DNA of 64,000 nt from the NCBI RefSeq assembly GCF_050624435.1, contig NC_134535.1, forward strand, positions 122,561,731 to 122,625,730. Direction: 5' to 3'. This DNA comes from Tenrec ecaudatus. Its lineage: Eukaryota; Chordata; Mammalia; Afrosoricida; Tenrecidae. Position numbers and translations under genes: made by a program. Below, piece by piece: positions 34,890 to 45,902 of the stretch. Position 1 is the stretch's first letter, and every line of letters begins with the position of its first letter. Below the pieces are notes generated by a model. It made no database searches and was not told the DNA's origin. It saw only the letters and a list, made by a program, of their open reading frames with translations.

Positions 34890-35035
34890 TTTCAGATTAA
34901 GTTCCTCTACAAGGTTTTCTTGGCTGTAATCATAATAGAAGCAGATTTCTGGGCCTCTCTTCAATACTTGGTGAGTTCATATTATCAGCGTTTAGACGAG
35001 CAATTGAATACAAACCTTATGTGACATTTAATATC
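34890..35035 (-). mobile_element. Diverged SINE fragment
   Basis: The motif AAGGTTTTCTTGGCTGTAAT, then AGCAGATTTCTGGGCC, resembles the reverse complement of the body of an afrotherian tRNA-derived SINE. Weak match. Confidence 0.35.
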
Positions 35036-35054
35036 CTCTATACTAGTTCTAATG

Positions 35055-35242
35055 ATCCCTGGTTGCATGGTGGGCTATGTGGTTGAGCTGCTTACTATAA
35101 AATTGGTAGTTCAAATTCCTCCATTGGAGAAAGATGGTGCTTTCTTCCCCATAAAGATTTACAACCTCAGAAACCCATAGGGGTAGTTTAGGGTCACTGT
35201 GAGTCAGAATTGACTCAATGCAGACGGTATGCTTTTGTTCAT
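35055..35242 (+). mobile_element. AfroSINE near a duplication junction
   Basis: It shows CCCTGGTTGCATGGTGGGC, GGAGAAAGATGGTGC, CCATAAAGATTTACA and GTGAGTCAGAATTGACTC in AfroSINE order. It sits between the upstream flank of copy 2 and intron-4 sequence of copy 3, close to where one KLRD1 unit ends and the next begins. Confidence 0.75.
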
Positions 35243-35259
35243 TGGTTCCCCTATAGATC

Positions 35260-35840
35260 TCAGAGATATCTCAAAAGCTACATAATTACAACAGAAATAA
35301 TAAACTAAATTAAAAATACTCTAAATTTCAAAGTCATTTAAATGGCTCCATGAAAAAAATGAGTAAAAATAGTCACCTAGAATACCTTCTATGACTTCTC
35401 CCTGAAAAGTTTCTTACACTCTAACATCTTCATTTTTATTCCTATGATGTTAATCCTTGAGGTACTTTATGGGGTTTATAAATCTTATTTCACTGTTAGG
35501 AAATTAATGGATTATGTGTTCAAATTGTGAATTAAAATTATGTTTTGCTTTATGAAAAGAATTGTCTTACCTACAACACTACATGTTAGGTATTATAAAA
35601 TTAAATGCTAGAAACCTAGTGACAAATGATCACACACATATATAATTTTAACACTTATTATTATGCTTCTAACTATATCTAAATTTACAGGTAGCTTGTC
35701 TTATTCCACAGAAGTAGACTCAGGTGATGACACTCATGGAGACACTTGAGTATCAGTGAGCATATTCTGTTTACGACTCCAAAGGGCTTGGAACCGTGGT
35801 TCACGCATATTGTGATTGTCATAGCAAGGTTTCTGTTTAA
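35260..35840 (-). pseudogene. KLRD1 intron-4 sequence of remnant copy 3
   Basis: Non-coding DNA that aligns by eye with intron 4 of KLRD1 copy 4 (49100-49310) and with 63545-64000 (shared TTATTCCTATGATGTTAATCC-like and CTACAACACTACAT-like blocks). No exon 5 or 6 follows on the low-coordinate side; sequence changes to copy 2 upstream flank and SINEs instead. Confidence 0.55.
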
Positions 35841-36271
35841 GCTTTTACATTTTGTTTTTGGTTTGAGGGGACATTGCAGAGAAAATTAGCCTTATACTCA
35901 ATAATTTATAATTTTATAATGATTTAGAACATACGCTGTTAAAAGATGTATGTATTCTGATATAATCTTCATTCTCAAAGAGTTTTTACATCTAAAATGT
36001 TAATAGAATTGTACTTGGGTACTTTGAAATTTTTATTAATGATAGCCTAACTGACTAGATAAGTGATTTTTTGTACAATAGGGAAATTGACTATAAATCC
36101 CGCATAAAAATGTGTTAATGGCATTCAATTTTTTATATTTGACAAAATATAACCATCCATCCATAAACTAGCTGACACAGACATGAATCAAAGTTTTCTA
36201 CTAATTTTGATGCTATACATTTGTAAGTCAAAATGTGCAAAAGGAAAATGTGCAAAACCAAAATAATGTGC

Positions 36272-37531
36272 CAATTTATTTTCACTTTCCAGCTGAAGTA
36301 GGCTGGAATCTGATAAGCACAAGAAGTCTTATGTTCTACCCACATTTTTTCTTCATTAGAAATTAGATAACAGTTTTGTTGGTACTTAATCCACTTTTCT
36401 AGGCAAAAACAGCAGTCATCATCTAAGAGAAAAAAACCCATAATTTATGATACCAAGCATTTCAAATATTCAATATTATTTACTCATTAAAAATAATTTG
36501 TTACTTATCCATATTTTCCACAAACGTTCTTTGAAAATTTACTCTGCAAGGAGGCTTCAAAAATTTTGTGAGGAAATTCCATTTTAATTCCATTTTTCCT
36601 TGAACTTTCTGAAACCTTATTATATGTTTCTATCAACATATGCTGTTATCAGGGAATATTAATATGATCAAGTAAAAAGTGACCCTTTCTCTCTTGGAGT
36701 CTCCAGAAAAAGAAACACAATTTTATCATTGCCAATCATTTAGTAATAGCATTCCATGATGATTTGGGGAAGTATACAAACTGGATTCATTTACTGTCTA
36801 GTGTCATTACCAATAGCAATAACTGTCTGGGAGTTTTTGCTTCTACTCATGGTTCACGCTCTGTGAATAGCATAGCTGGGCAGTAGTATTACAAAGAGGA
36901 GTGTGACAGAGCACTCTAGGTCTGGCCGTGGGAACAATTCAGCCACCAACGCATGATGAATTCCTCTGGAAGCTGCATTCATTTTTGCAGTATGCTGGAT
37001 TACAATACATAAGTAACCTTAATTAAAAAAAGAGTAAATTTTTCATACCCCAAATTATTTTGTTTATAGACATCCCCCCATGAATAAATCAATATTAGTT
37101 TGTTCTGCATTTAATGGCAACACGTTCCCAGAGAGTGTGGTTGTAATTAGTCAAATTCAGAATCTACATGATATTTTAGTATTCATAACATCACCCTTTA
37201 AATCTTGGAAAAGAATCACAAAATATTTTCTAGAATCGAGAATTTACCATCAGATAATTAAGGTCACTGTGGAAAGTATAGATACTTGGTAAATCTAAAA
37301 ATATCCACAGGTAATTATAACCATTTCTCTTAGGAGTCTGCCCATATAACCATGTTCATGAATTATATTTCCTGAGTTAACTATATTGATATACATAATG
37401 ACTTTCAAATTTTGTGGAGACACCTTTAAAAGATAACGAAAATTTCTCACAAAGGTGTGAAAGCCCATTCACATGTGTGAGTGTGTGTGTAAGTATTCCT
37501 ATATCATATTGGGGGCACACATACCTGCCAA
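36272..37531 (-). pseudogene. KLRD1: KLRD1 (CD94)-like copy 3, remnant with exons 1 and 4 only
   Basis: Exon 4 (36422-36272) encodes DDDCCFCLEKWIKYQQNCYL, keeping the paired stalk cysteines of CD94, then loses frame before the end (151 bases against 152 expected). Its donor reads TTG|gcacat, a GC rather than GT site. Exon 1 is recognised at 37531-37525 by TCTC-TTG-GCA-G followed by gtatgtgtg, so the ATG has become TTG. Exons 2 and 3 are missing: sequence on the high side of exon 4 passes into intron-1-like DNA (36810-37020, comparable to 54000-54200 of copy 4). Exons 5 and 6 are also missing. It cannot make CD94. Confidence 0.82.
36548..36626. mobile_element. Small MITE-like palindrome
   Basis: GGAGGCTTCAAAAATTTTGTG at the left and CCTTGAACTTTCTGAAACCTT at the right form terminal inverted repeats around a short centre. 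The ends resemble the 'ggggcttcaaaa' termini of a mammalian mariner-like MITE. Confidence 0.45.
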
Positions 37532-38096
37532 GAGAAATAATTTTGAAAAGATTGAGTGCCTTCTGACAGGAGTGGAGTGGTACTGGATCACAGCAAGGAG
37601 CAAATGGCTGTGGAATTTGAATGATGCACATAAGTGCATTTTTAAAGTACATTTTAAATGCTATACTTGAATCATCTATTTGTGAGTTAGATGTATGTAA
37701 TATGAGCACAAAACATGAAAATTTCACTCCTCTTTTATAATACAAATCCTATGATCAGCTCTAAAGAAGGTCAGAGGGAACGTTTTTAAGTGTTCAAACA
37801 TCAAAGCTCTAAAATAGGTATTTGAAAATATTTGGGGGGAGAGAACAAATGAAACGCAAATATCTTTAACATTCTATAAACTACACACAGAGTTCCCTAG
37901 TTTAATCCTAAGAACCATTCACCTCCTGCAAAATATAATTTAATTCATTTTACATATATTGATTTAATTTACTTTTTAATTCATATTTATAAAGTACATT
38001 GATAAGGAGGATAATATAAATACTGTTGGTATGGAAGAAAACAGGGGTCACTTAAATTTAAGGTCCTGATAGTTTTGCTGCAGAATTTACAACATA

Positions 38097-39335
38097 CAAG
38101 GGGCTTCAAAACATTTAATGAAAAATTCCATTGACTTTAAAAAAAATGTTTAAAAACATTTCATTAGGGGCTCATACAACTCTTATCACAATCCATACAT
38201 ATACATACAACAATTGTATAAAGCACATCTGTACATTCTTTGCCCTAATCATTTTCTTTTTTTTCTCTCTCCTCTTTTTTTTTTACATTTTATTAGGGGC
38301 TCATACAATTCTTATCACAATCCATACATATACATACATCAATTGTATAAAGCACATCTGCACATTCCCTGCCCCAATCATTCTCAAAGCATTTGCTCTC
38401 CACTTAAGCCCTTTGCATCAGGTCCTCTTCTTTTTTTTCCCTCCCTCCCAGCTTCCCCCTCACTCATGAGCCCTTGGTAATTTATATATTGTTATTTTGT
38501 CATATCTTGCCCTATCCGGAGTCTCCCTCCCCCCCCCCGCTTCTCTGCCGTCCATCTCCCAGGGAGCAGGTCACATGTGGATCCTTGTAATCAGTTCCCC
38601 CTTTCCAACCCACTCACCCTACACTCTCCCAGCATCGCCCCTCACACCCTTGGTCCTGAAGGTATCATCCATCCTGGGTTCCCTGTGCTTCCAGCCCTCA
38701 TATGCACCAGTGTACAACCTCTGCCCTATCCAGCCCTGCAAGATAGAATTCGGATCATGGTAGTTGGGGGGAGGAAGCATCCTGAATCTAGGGGAAAGCT
38801 GTGTTCTTCATGGGTACTACCTCGCACCCTGACTGACCCACCTCCTCTCCTAAACCCCTCTATGAGGGGATCTCCATTGGCCGACACTTGGGCCTTGGGT
38901 CTCCACTCTGCACTTCCCCCTTCATTCAATATGGTATATATATATATACATATATATACATACATACACACATATACATATATATATATATTTCTGGCAT
39001 GATGCCTTATACCTGGTCCCTTTGGCACCTCGTGATCGCACTGGCTGGTGTGCTTCTTCCATGTGGGATTTTTTTGCTTCTGAGCTAGACGGCTGCTTGT
39101 TCACTTTCAAGCCTTTAAGACCCCAGACACTATCTCTTTTGATAGCTGGGCACCATCAGCTTTCTTCACCACATTTGCTTATGCACCCATTTGTTTTCAG
39201 CGATCCTATCATGAAGGTGTGCAGCCAATGATATGATTTTTTGTTCTTTGATGTTATCAGGCATCAAATTCTATTGACTTTTTATCAAAATTTCCATGAC
39301 ATTTTGAAGATCCCTCATATTTCTAATTATGCTCA
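38097..39335. mobile_element. Second MITE of the same type, split in its centre by L1
   Basis: The left end AGGGGCTTCAAAACATTTAATG (38097) and the right end CATGACATTTTGAAGATCCC (near 39330) are inverted repeats. The L1 insertion at 38139-39265 separates them, so the MITE was already there. Confidence 0.45.
38139..39265 (-). mobile_element. L1 long-3'UTR copy (minus) with two 3' ends in tandem
   Basis: It is flanked by AAATTC(C/T)ATTGACTTT, 16 bases with one mismatch (38123-38138 and 39266-39281). A first 3' end (38150-38258, CATTAGGGGCTCATACAACTC) is followed by a second complete one from 38283 that runs to the GCACCCATTTGTTTTCAGCG block. An (AT)n microsatellite lies at 38933-38991. The minus-strand and plus-strand open frames within are non-coding. 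Confidence 0.8.
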
Positions 39336-40210
39336 ACTTTTTCTGTCTCTATTTTCTGTAGAAAGTTTTTGCTTTTCTTTTTTTGCTTTTGCTAACTGGT
39401 TGGTCTAATCACTTCTCGTTTCTGTTGTTTCCATCTCTGCCTTATTAAATCAGCCAGGACTGGCGAAGAGCCCCACAGTATCTTCCTATTACTGCCCTAT
39501 CATGCCCATAAACACACAAAGCCCCACATACACACACAGAGTTTGTTTTAAATGAAGTAGAATCAGAAATTGTATCTTCCCTTTTATGTTATATGTAGAC
39601 ACACATACACTACCATCACCACCACAGCCACTTACACACATACACATACAAACAACACTCTTGTCCTCTAATGCAGCCTCACCTGGTCTAAGCCTACACT
39701 TCAGTTCCTTGGTCAGGTTAGCCTTGAACTCTTCCAAGTCTTTGCTCTCTAATGTTCTAGTATCATGAGGTCTTTGGACGTGACTTCAGTACTTTTCATA
39801 AACATATTTTGTTTATGTTAATTACTTTAATTATTTATTTTGTTATCACACTCAAATAATGTTTGACATTTCAACTTACACCTTTTTTGTCTTCACAAAA
39901 GAACACTAATAGATATTTCAAATGTAAGTTAGATAGACAAGTATTCTTGACACAAATGGTCTTAATTTATACTATAGAATCTGGAAATATAACCCCCTAT
40001 TCATCCCAATTCGAAACACACTTCAATAAGCAAACAAACATATAACTAAAACACACTTCAAAATAAGTGGGAGGGTTTTTGTTTGGTTGTTTGCTTGCTT
40101 GCTTAAGGAACAGAGATGGAAAACTATGATCTTGTTGACAGAAATGAAAGTAGAGGTTGCATTATAGAATTTTGAAAGATTGATGACTTGTTCATCATAA
40201 AAAAATTTTT
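39336..40210. other. Upstream flank of KLRD1 copy 3
   Basis: The part at about 39640-39880 (TTGCTCTCTAATGTTCTAG, TTATCACACTCAAATAATG, TTTCAACTTACACC) aligns by eye with the upstream flanks of copies 2 (33640-33790) and 4 (55600-55750). So the remnant kept its upstream flank although its exons were lost. Confidence 0.5.
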
Positions 40211-40225
40211 CAACAAGACAAACCT

Positions 40226-40353
40226 CTTTCACAGGGGTCTCCCAATTCAAAATTACAGGTATGAAGCAGCAATGAAAATAATTTTATGGTTTAGGGGTCA
40301 CACACATGAGGAACTGTATTTAAAGTTCACAGCATTAGGAAGGTTGAGAACCA
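40226..40353 (+). mobile_element. SPIN-like hAT transposon fragment
   Basis: The right half matches the remembered SPIN end: ATGAAAATAATTTTATGG, GAGGAACTGTATTTAAAG, GCATTAGGAAGGTTGAGAACCACTG with its terminal inverted repeat. The left part CTTTCACAGGGGTC matches the other side after an internal deletion; the left terminus is missing. Non-autonomous, no ORF. SPIN is known for horizontal spread among tetrapods and is reported from tenrec. Confidence 0.7.
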
Positions 40354-40935
40354 CTGCACCTGAAGCACTTACTCAGCTAGGCCACTACATTTGGAAGACA
40401 GCTGCTTGGACAACTGAATGGAGGGGTTCCATATTTGTACTCATTCCAAAGAAAAGTGACCCAATAGAATGCTCATATTAATAAACAATATCAAGTTTCT
40501 TAATTTCATATGCAATTTTTATATGCAAACATAATTTGGCTGAAGATCATCCAACAAAGGTGTAGCAGTACAGGAAAGGCGTGGGACAAAGTTGTATTCT
40601 CTCACCATATTTATCAGTCTATATGCTGAGCAAATCGTCAAAGAAGCTGGATTATATAAAGAAGAGTGTGGCATCAGGATTGGAGTCTGGCTTATTCACA
40701 ACCTGTGGTATGCAGGTGACACAGCCTTGCTTGCTGACAGTGAGGAGGACTTGCTGATGAAGACCAAAGATGCCACCGTAAGAATAGATTACAATTCAAT
40801 GGCAAGAATACCAAAATCCTCACAACTGGAGTCAGATCATAATACATGAAGAAAAGAATGAAGTTGTCAAGGATCTCATCCTGCTTGGATCCACCATTCA
40901 TGCTCATGGAAGAAGCAGTCAAGAGATCAAATGAA
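40354..40935 (+). mobile_element. RTE1 LINE fragment (reverse transcriptase region)
   Basis: It starts within the RTE1 region before reverse transcriptase (ACAGCTGCTTGGACAACTG, CCAAAGAAAAGTGACCC). It jumps at about 40572 to the catalytic part with QSCILSPYLSVYAEQIVKEAGLY and NLWYAGDTALLADSEEDLL, where the usual YADD box reads YAGD. It is incomplete at both ends. Confidence 0.75.
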
Positions 40936-41391
40936 GGTTTAATATTGTCCCTGCTCAAGGTAGCTGGTAGCATATCCAATAATTGTTCAGGTTTCCCCTT
41001 GTAGCTACTGCTTGGGACAGGGACACTAGACTCTATGACCCAGGCCCCTCCATTTGAAGAAGTGGACAGGCTCCTGATGACCAGTTATGGTGACTCGAAT
41101 TCCTTCCTCACAATTGATTTCTGGATCAGTGGGAGAACTCCTTTTTATATTATACACAAAAGACTATATATTTACACAAAAGACTGTCACCTAGCGATGA
41201 AAACAGTAATGTTTGATTCCCTGGAAGAGTATTATCAGCTATAAGGGTGATTCTTGTTGCTGTTCTAATACTATAAAGGGCTGCCTGTAGGATGGGGAGC
41301 ATCTGAACTACCCAAATAAAGGGCCCCCCTGGTCAGATATTGGACACTATATAGGGCAATATTAGTGTGCTTTCAGAGTGAGGTTCTTCCC

Positions 41392-41580
41392 TGCTTACAA
41401 AATTGAAGGGGTAGCATCATGGGGCAAGAATTGGACTGCTAATCCCAAGGTCAACAGTTTGAAACCACTAGCCAAACCTTGCGAGAAAGATGAGGCTTTC
41501 TATTCCTACAAAGAGTTACAGCTTTGTAAATCTACAGGGGAAGTTATCTTTTCTTCTACAAAATTGTTATAAATTGAGTT
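41392..41580 (+). mobile_element. AfroSINE
   Basis: It shows GGTAGCATCATGGGGCAAG, TTGGACTGCTAATCCCAAGG, AGAAAGATGAGGCTTTCTA and CCTACAAAGAGTTACAGC in SINE order. Confidence 0.65.
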
Positions 41581-41589
41581 TGCTTTAAT

Positions 41590-43310
41590 GACAGTGAGTT
41601 TTTTGGTCACCAAAGCCCATGGGAACAGTTGTCTGCAAGACAAAAGAGAGAGAGAGAAAAATGAGGCCTTTATCCCATTTATGTTGGTCTTTCCAAAACA
41701 AATACATTAGGTCTCGTATTGGAGTACAGGTATCTTCAGGTGTCACAACAATAGGTTCTGGGTCTATCTCTCCCTCTGGGGGAGGTTTCTTCACGGAGGT
41801 GTAACGTATCCAGGAGTCAACACCAGCTAACTGTAGTGAAAAGAACATTAAAGGAACAGGGCCACCTGATACAAGTGCATCTCTGGGTACTGGTCTTTTC
41901 AGGTCTTCCAGGAAACTTTGTTTCCTGGATCAGGAGGATCGATAGGAAATTACAAGAGAGAGGAAGCAAAATGGTTGAGGAAAACACTTTTCCAAAGAGG
42001 TGCAATTGCTCCTGATGTTCTAATTTAAATTAAAATTGCAAGGTAAATTTCTTCCCTAACCCACCGACTTAAGGAATGATCTCCACTATATTATCCTATG
42101 GGGCTCAAGACGAGCCTGCTTCTCAGGGCAACTACAATTCTAAGCAGGCCATGGTGAAGTACTAGGTTAAATGAGTTCTTTTGACAGTTTTTTTTTAATA
42201 GAGTTTCTTGAAGTCTCTTTCATCTTCTTTGTCTTCTTAACAGGTTGGAATCTTCAATCGGGGTGCAATTTTCAAGTGAGCCCCACACTTGGCTGATGCC
42301 CTCAGATAAATTTGAAACAAACAAACACATTTTTATTATCACTCTGCATATTTAAAGGAATCCTAAACTTGGGAATAGTCCCCTTCAGAAGTGCTATCAA
42401 CCCTTCCACGAATTTTCAGTTCTCTAGGCATAGGCGTCTCCTAATCTGGTGAAGGTGTCCACAAATCTAAGTGGTACCTTGGTCATGCGAGGCTCAATGA
42501 TACACTCCCTGAAGTAGACAAGAATGGCATCCATTCCACAACTGGTGCAAGGATGCAAAGCCAAGATCGAATTGGTCTTCAGGTGATTACAGGCTAAAGT
42601 TATTTCTTGCACGTTTTGAATTTATCCCCCTGGTCCATACCAGAGTCGGGGCTGATAGACTTACAAGATCGCACAACTCTCTGCTGCCAGACCAACTTGT
42701 TGGTTCCCCAGGGCCTCCAATGTCCTGGCTTGCAATGTCCTTGGCAGTAGATGACAGCTAACTGTTGAGGCCCTCGGGCTACATCTTTTAAGTGTTGCAC
42801 GTTTCCCGGAGTATGCTTGATTTCCTTTTGAGCCTGTGGGTGGTTGTCTTTTTTTCTACATAGCTCCAGGTGTTTGAAGTACAGAGAAGGTATGTACTCA
42901 CTCTTTCTTAGAAGTAATGTTCTTTGAGGAAGATGTTTCTATGGATGACAAGGCAGCAGCTTTCAACATCTCAGTCTGTATTACCAATGTATATGTTTCT
43001 GCTTAGTCCATCAGTGAGCAGCATTACATCAGTCTCACTGAAGGGCCGGCCTATTAAGTCTAGCCTGTGGGAATATATTTGTTTAGTTGTCTGGGCACAT
43101 TGATGGAATTATGGATGGACTCTTCATTTGGGGGAAGGAGTGTGACTAGAGTCAGGGAGATGACTGCCAGTACCTTAATGCTTTGGGTTGTCTAAAAGAT
43201 GGCCTGGTATTTTTCAATCTTCTTTACAACTTGTCAGTACCCAACTTGTTGCTCAAGGAGGGATGGGACACGATACGGAGTTTTGTAGTTGTTGGCTGTA
43301 AGCAGACTGG
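41590..43310 (-). mobile_element. Class I (gammaretrovirus-like) ERV fossil, pol and pol/env junction region
   Basis: On the minus strand, sequence like the end of retroviral RNase H (QQLAVIYCQGHCKPG, 42600-42800) precedes sequence like the integrase C-terminus and start of the overlapping env (VDSWIRYTSVKKPPPEG, near 41780-41830). Order and spacing agree with a gammaretrovirus-type pol. No LTR was recognised with it. The element is incomplete and broken in many places and looks old. Confidence 0.6.
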
Positions 43311-43399
43311 CCATCCCTTAATGGCCCTGCCCATTTGAGTAATAGGCTGTCTGTTTTCTGGATGTGCTGAGTGAAGACTCCCTGTACCACACCCTGTGT

Positions 43400-43600
43400 C
43401 TCATGTATGTAAACCAAAAGCAAACCAAACTCACTTTCCCTGAGCTGCTTCTGACTCGGAGTGTCTCTGTAGAACAGAACAGAACAGAACTGCCCCCGTG
43501 GGTTCTCAAAACTATAAATCTTTGTAGCCTGGTTTCAAACTGCTGACCGTGTGGTTAGTTGACCAATGCAAAATCCACTTCACCACCAGGGATCCTGCTC
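43400..43600 (-). mobile_element. AfroSINE
   Basis: Reverse complement of the SINE: CTTCTGACTCGGAGTGTC, GAACTGCCCCCGTGGG, TCAAACTGCTGACCGTGTGG, TTCACCACCAGGGATCC. Includes (CAGAA)n slippage. Confidence 0.75.
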
Positions 43601-43744
43601 TCATAATAGAGAGTGAAGCCTAGAGGTTCTGGATGTCTAGCAAACCTAAAGCAGGAATGGGATTGTACTTTCCACGTAGTTGACTGCCTTTTGACCCTTG
43701 AGGGGTCACAGAGGCTGATTCCTCTCTCTCCTCAAGGAAAGAAA

Positions 43745-43962
43745 AAACATAATCAAAATTCCAAATGCACTGCCAGTAAGTCAATGCCGAATCACAGTGA
43801 CTCCAGAGGACACTGCCTGGTGAGATTCTGACATGGGGACTCTTAATGGGAGTAGAAAGCCCAGCTTTTCTCCTGTGGAGAGGACGGTGGTTTCAAACCG
43901 CTGACCTTCAGGATCATAGCCCAACTTGTAAGTAATATGCCGCCAGGACTCCTCCTCTTCTC
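43745..43962 (-). mobile_element. AfroSINE
   Basis: Reverse complement with GAATCACAGTGACTCC, GGGAGTAGAAAGCCCAGC, TCAAACCGCTGACCTTCAGG and CCGCCAGGACTCC. Lies 150 bases from another copy in the same orientation. Confidence 0.75.
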
Positions 43963-44039
43963 CACCCCTGGCTTTGTAAAAAGACCTAGAATTTAACCCT
44001 AAATTAGATGTTTAAACTCAGCAGAATCTAGCCATTACT

Positions 44040-44215
44040 ACAAAGTCATGCACTGGGTTTGTCTGCAAGAGAAAGACAAGGACTCCAAAATCTCCCAAAG
44101 ATTTACAGCTTCCGAACCCCTCAGGGGGCAGTTCTAATTCAATTCATAGGGTCACCAAGGGCCAGAATTCATCCATCCATCCATCCATCCATCCATCCAT
44201 TCATTCATTCATTCA
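44040..44215 (+). mobile_element. AfroSINE 3' part followed by (ATCC)n
   Basis: It retains GCAAGAGAAAGACAAGGAC and ATTCATAGGGTCACCAAGG of the SINE and runs into a CATC/CATT tetranucleotide microsatellite at 44167-44215. Confidence 0.65.
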
Positions 44216-44496
44216 TAATTCAGCAGTTCTTGAAGTTGTCTTCAAGACTTGGAAAGGACTACCCACACCACAGTTTCCCTAATATTTGGAAGCAAATTAG
44301 ATTTTATACTTGCTTTTTACTAGATGATTTAAAACCTTGGTAGTATTTTATTAGAGTCTTTCTTTGAATCATTTTATTAATAAAAGTATGTTTCTTTGCT
44401 GTGGGTTTATAGGCAAAAGTTTGGGTATGCTAGCTTGGTTTCCCATTGCTGCTAACCTAAGATTTTTAAAATTCTTACTTGCCTCTTGCTAGTGCC

Positions 44497-44705
44497 TTAG
44501 GAGCCCTAGTGACAGTGGACCACCCACTGGTCATCAACATACCAATATCAAGGTCATCTTCCCAAATGCACCAGCTACTCCAAGGTAAAAAGGGGAGGTT
44601 GTCTCGTCCTGCAAAAATTCAGAGCTTCTGGTCCCCAAATGCAGCTCCACTCATGCCCCATAGGACTGCCACGAATCAGAACCCACTTGATGGGTTTGGG
44701 CCTAA
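44497..44705 (+). mobile_element. AfroSINE
   Basis: It shows AGGAGCCCTAGTGACAGTGG, TACTCCAAGGTAAAAAGG, CCCCATAGGACTGCCACG and GAATCAGAACCCACTTGATG, a fairly complete copy. Confidence 0.75.
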
Positions 44706-44984
44706 CCCAAAGGACACAGAGTGGGCCTTGTCCATCAAAACCTGTTTCCACAAGCAATAGGTTAATAGATATTTCGTGGTCTAAGTCTGGGAGAAGGGAC
44801 TCTGCTGGAGCAGTTTGGCCACCTGATTTTCAGATACTGTTTGCTTGGAAGGGCAAGTCCACATTCCAGCTTTGGGTGTTGTTATCTCAGTTCTGCCCTC
44901 CAGACAGAGACAGGCTAATTTCAAGAGCAGAATGAAAGGGAAGCCGGTTGCTGGCTGCCTCAGCTAAAGTCTGAGTTCCAAAAG

Positions 44985-45245
44985 GGGGGGAAGGGAGACG
45001 CCGGATAGGGCAAGATATGACAAAATAATAATTTATAAATTACCAAGGGCTCATGAGGGAGTGGGGAGCGGGGAGGGAGGGGGAGAAAGAGGACTTGATG
45101 CAAAGGGCTTAAGTGGAGAGCAAATGCTTTGAAAATGATGAGGGCAAAGAATGTACAGATGTGCTTTATATAATTGATGTATGTATATGTATGGATTGTG
45201 ATAAGAGTTGTATGAGCCCCTAATAAAATGTTAAAAAAAAAAAGA
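44985..45245 (+). mobile_element. L1 long-3'UTR copy, terminal 260 bases
   Basis: It starts GGGAAGGGAGACGCCGGATAG and ends ATGAGCCCCTAATAAAATG with an A-tail; few differences from the copies at 9198 and 38283, so probably one of the younger ones. Confidence 0.8.
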
Positions 45246-45447
45246 ATTGGAGGAAGCTTCCTATCTTCAGTTGTGTAAATCTCAGGATTTTATATATAAA
45301 TATTGCAGTTTCTTTAAGAAGCAACAGATTCACCATGAAATGAAATAAATGCCTAAAAAATAAATTCCTCATCCTGGAGAGAAAAAGAAAATCCCTGAAT
45401 ATGAGAGAAAAGTAAATAAGCATGATGGTGGGAGACACTGGAGAAAG

Positions 45448-45898
45448 TGTTAGGTAGCTTAGCCTAGGGAATTGGGAAGTCCATTTACGCATGCCCAGGA
45501 GAGCCAGCATAGGACAAAGCTGTCAGATGGGCTTTACACCTGGAGCAGCCCACCTGGGCCAGGTGATTGCAATTCAGCCAATGGGCTCCACCTGGGGGTC
45601 ATTCACCACACCTCCCCCAGGAACCCTTGAAAAGACAGGGACCGGAAGGGAGAGGGGCTTGTCTTGCTTGGGTGGTCTGGTTGTCTTCGTGGGAGGTGAG
45701 AGATCTTTGCATGACCTGGGACAGTCTCTGCCAGGCTGCATGGTCAAAGGAATCCTATGGGTGCCGCGTAAAACATGATGCTTCTTTGAACTTTCATTAA
45801 ATTCACTTGGTTCACGAGCCCGGCTTTGGCGTGAAATCTTTCTCACACGGAGCCAAGGACCGAGGCTGAAATCTAGTCCCAGAGAGAGAGACCTAACA
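45448..45898 (+). mobile_element. Solo ERV LTR (family A) with inverted termini
   Basis: The ends TGTTAGGT and ACCTAACA are perfect inverted repeats, and the 4-base repeat AAAG flanks them (45444-45447 and 45899-45902), as for class I elements. Related LTRs lie at 58140-58734 (minus) and about 60037-60451 (plus), sharing GGTTCACGAGCCCGGCTT-like and TTTCTCACACGGAGCC-like blocks. No coding part; solo LTR fossil. Confidence 0.7.
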
Positions 45899-45902
45899 AA
45901 AG

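Noticed and set aside
38131-39028. Several open frames of 88-141 residues on both strands
   Set aside because: L1 3'UTR insertion again; similar peptides appear from the copy at 9198, which shows shared repeat DNA rather than a gene family.
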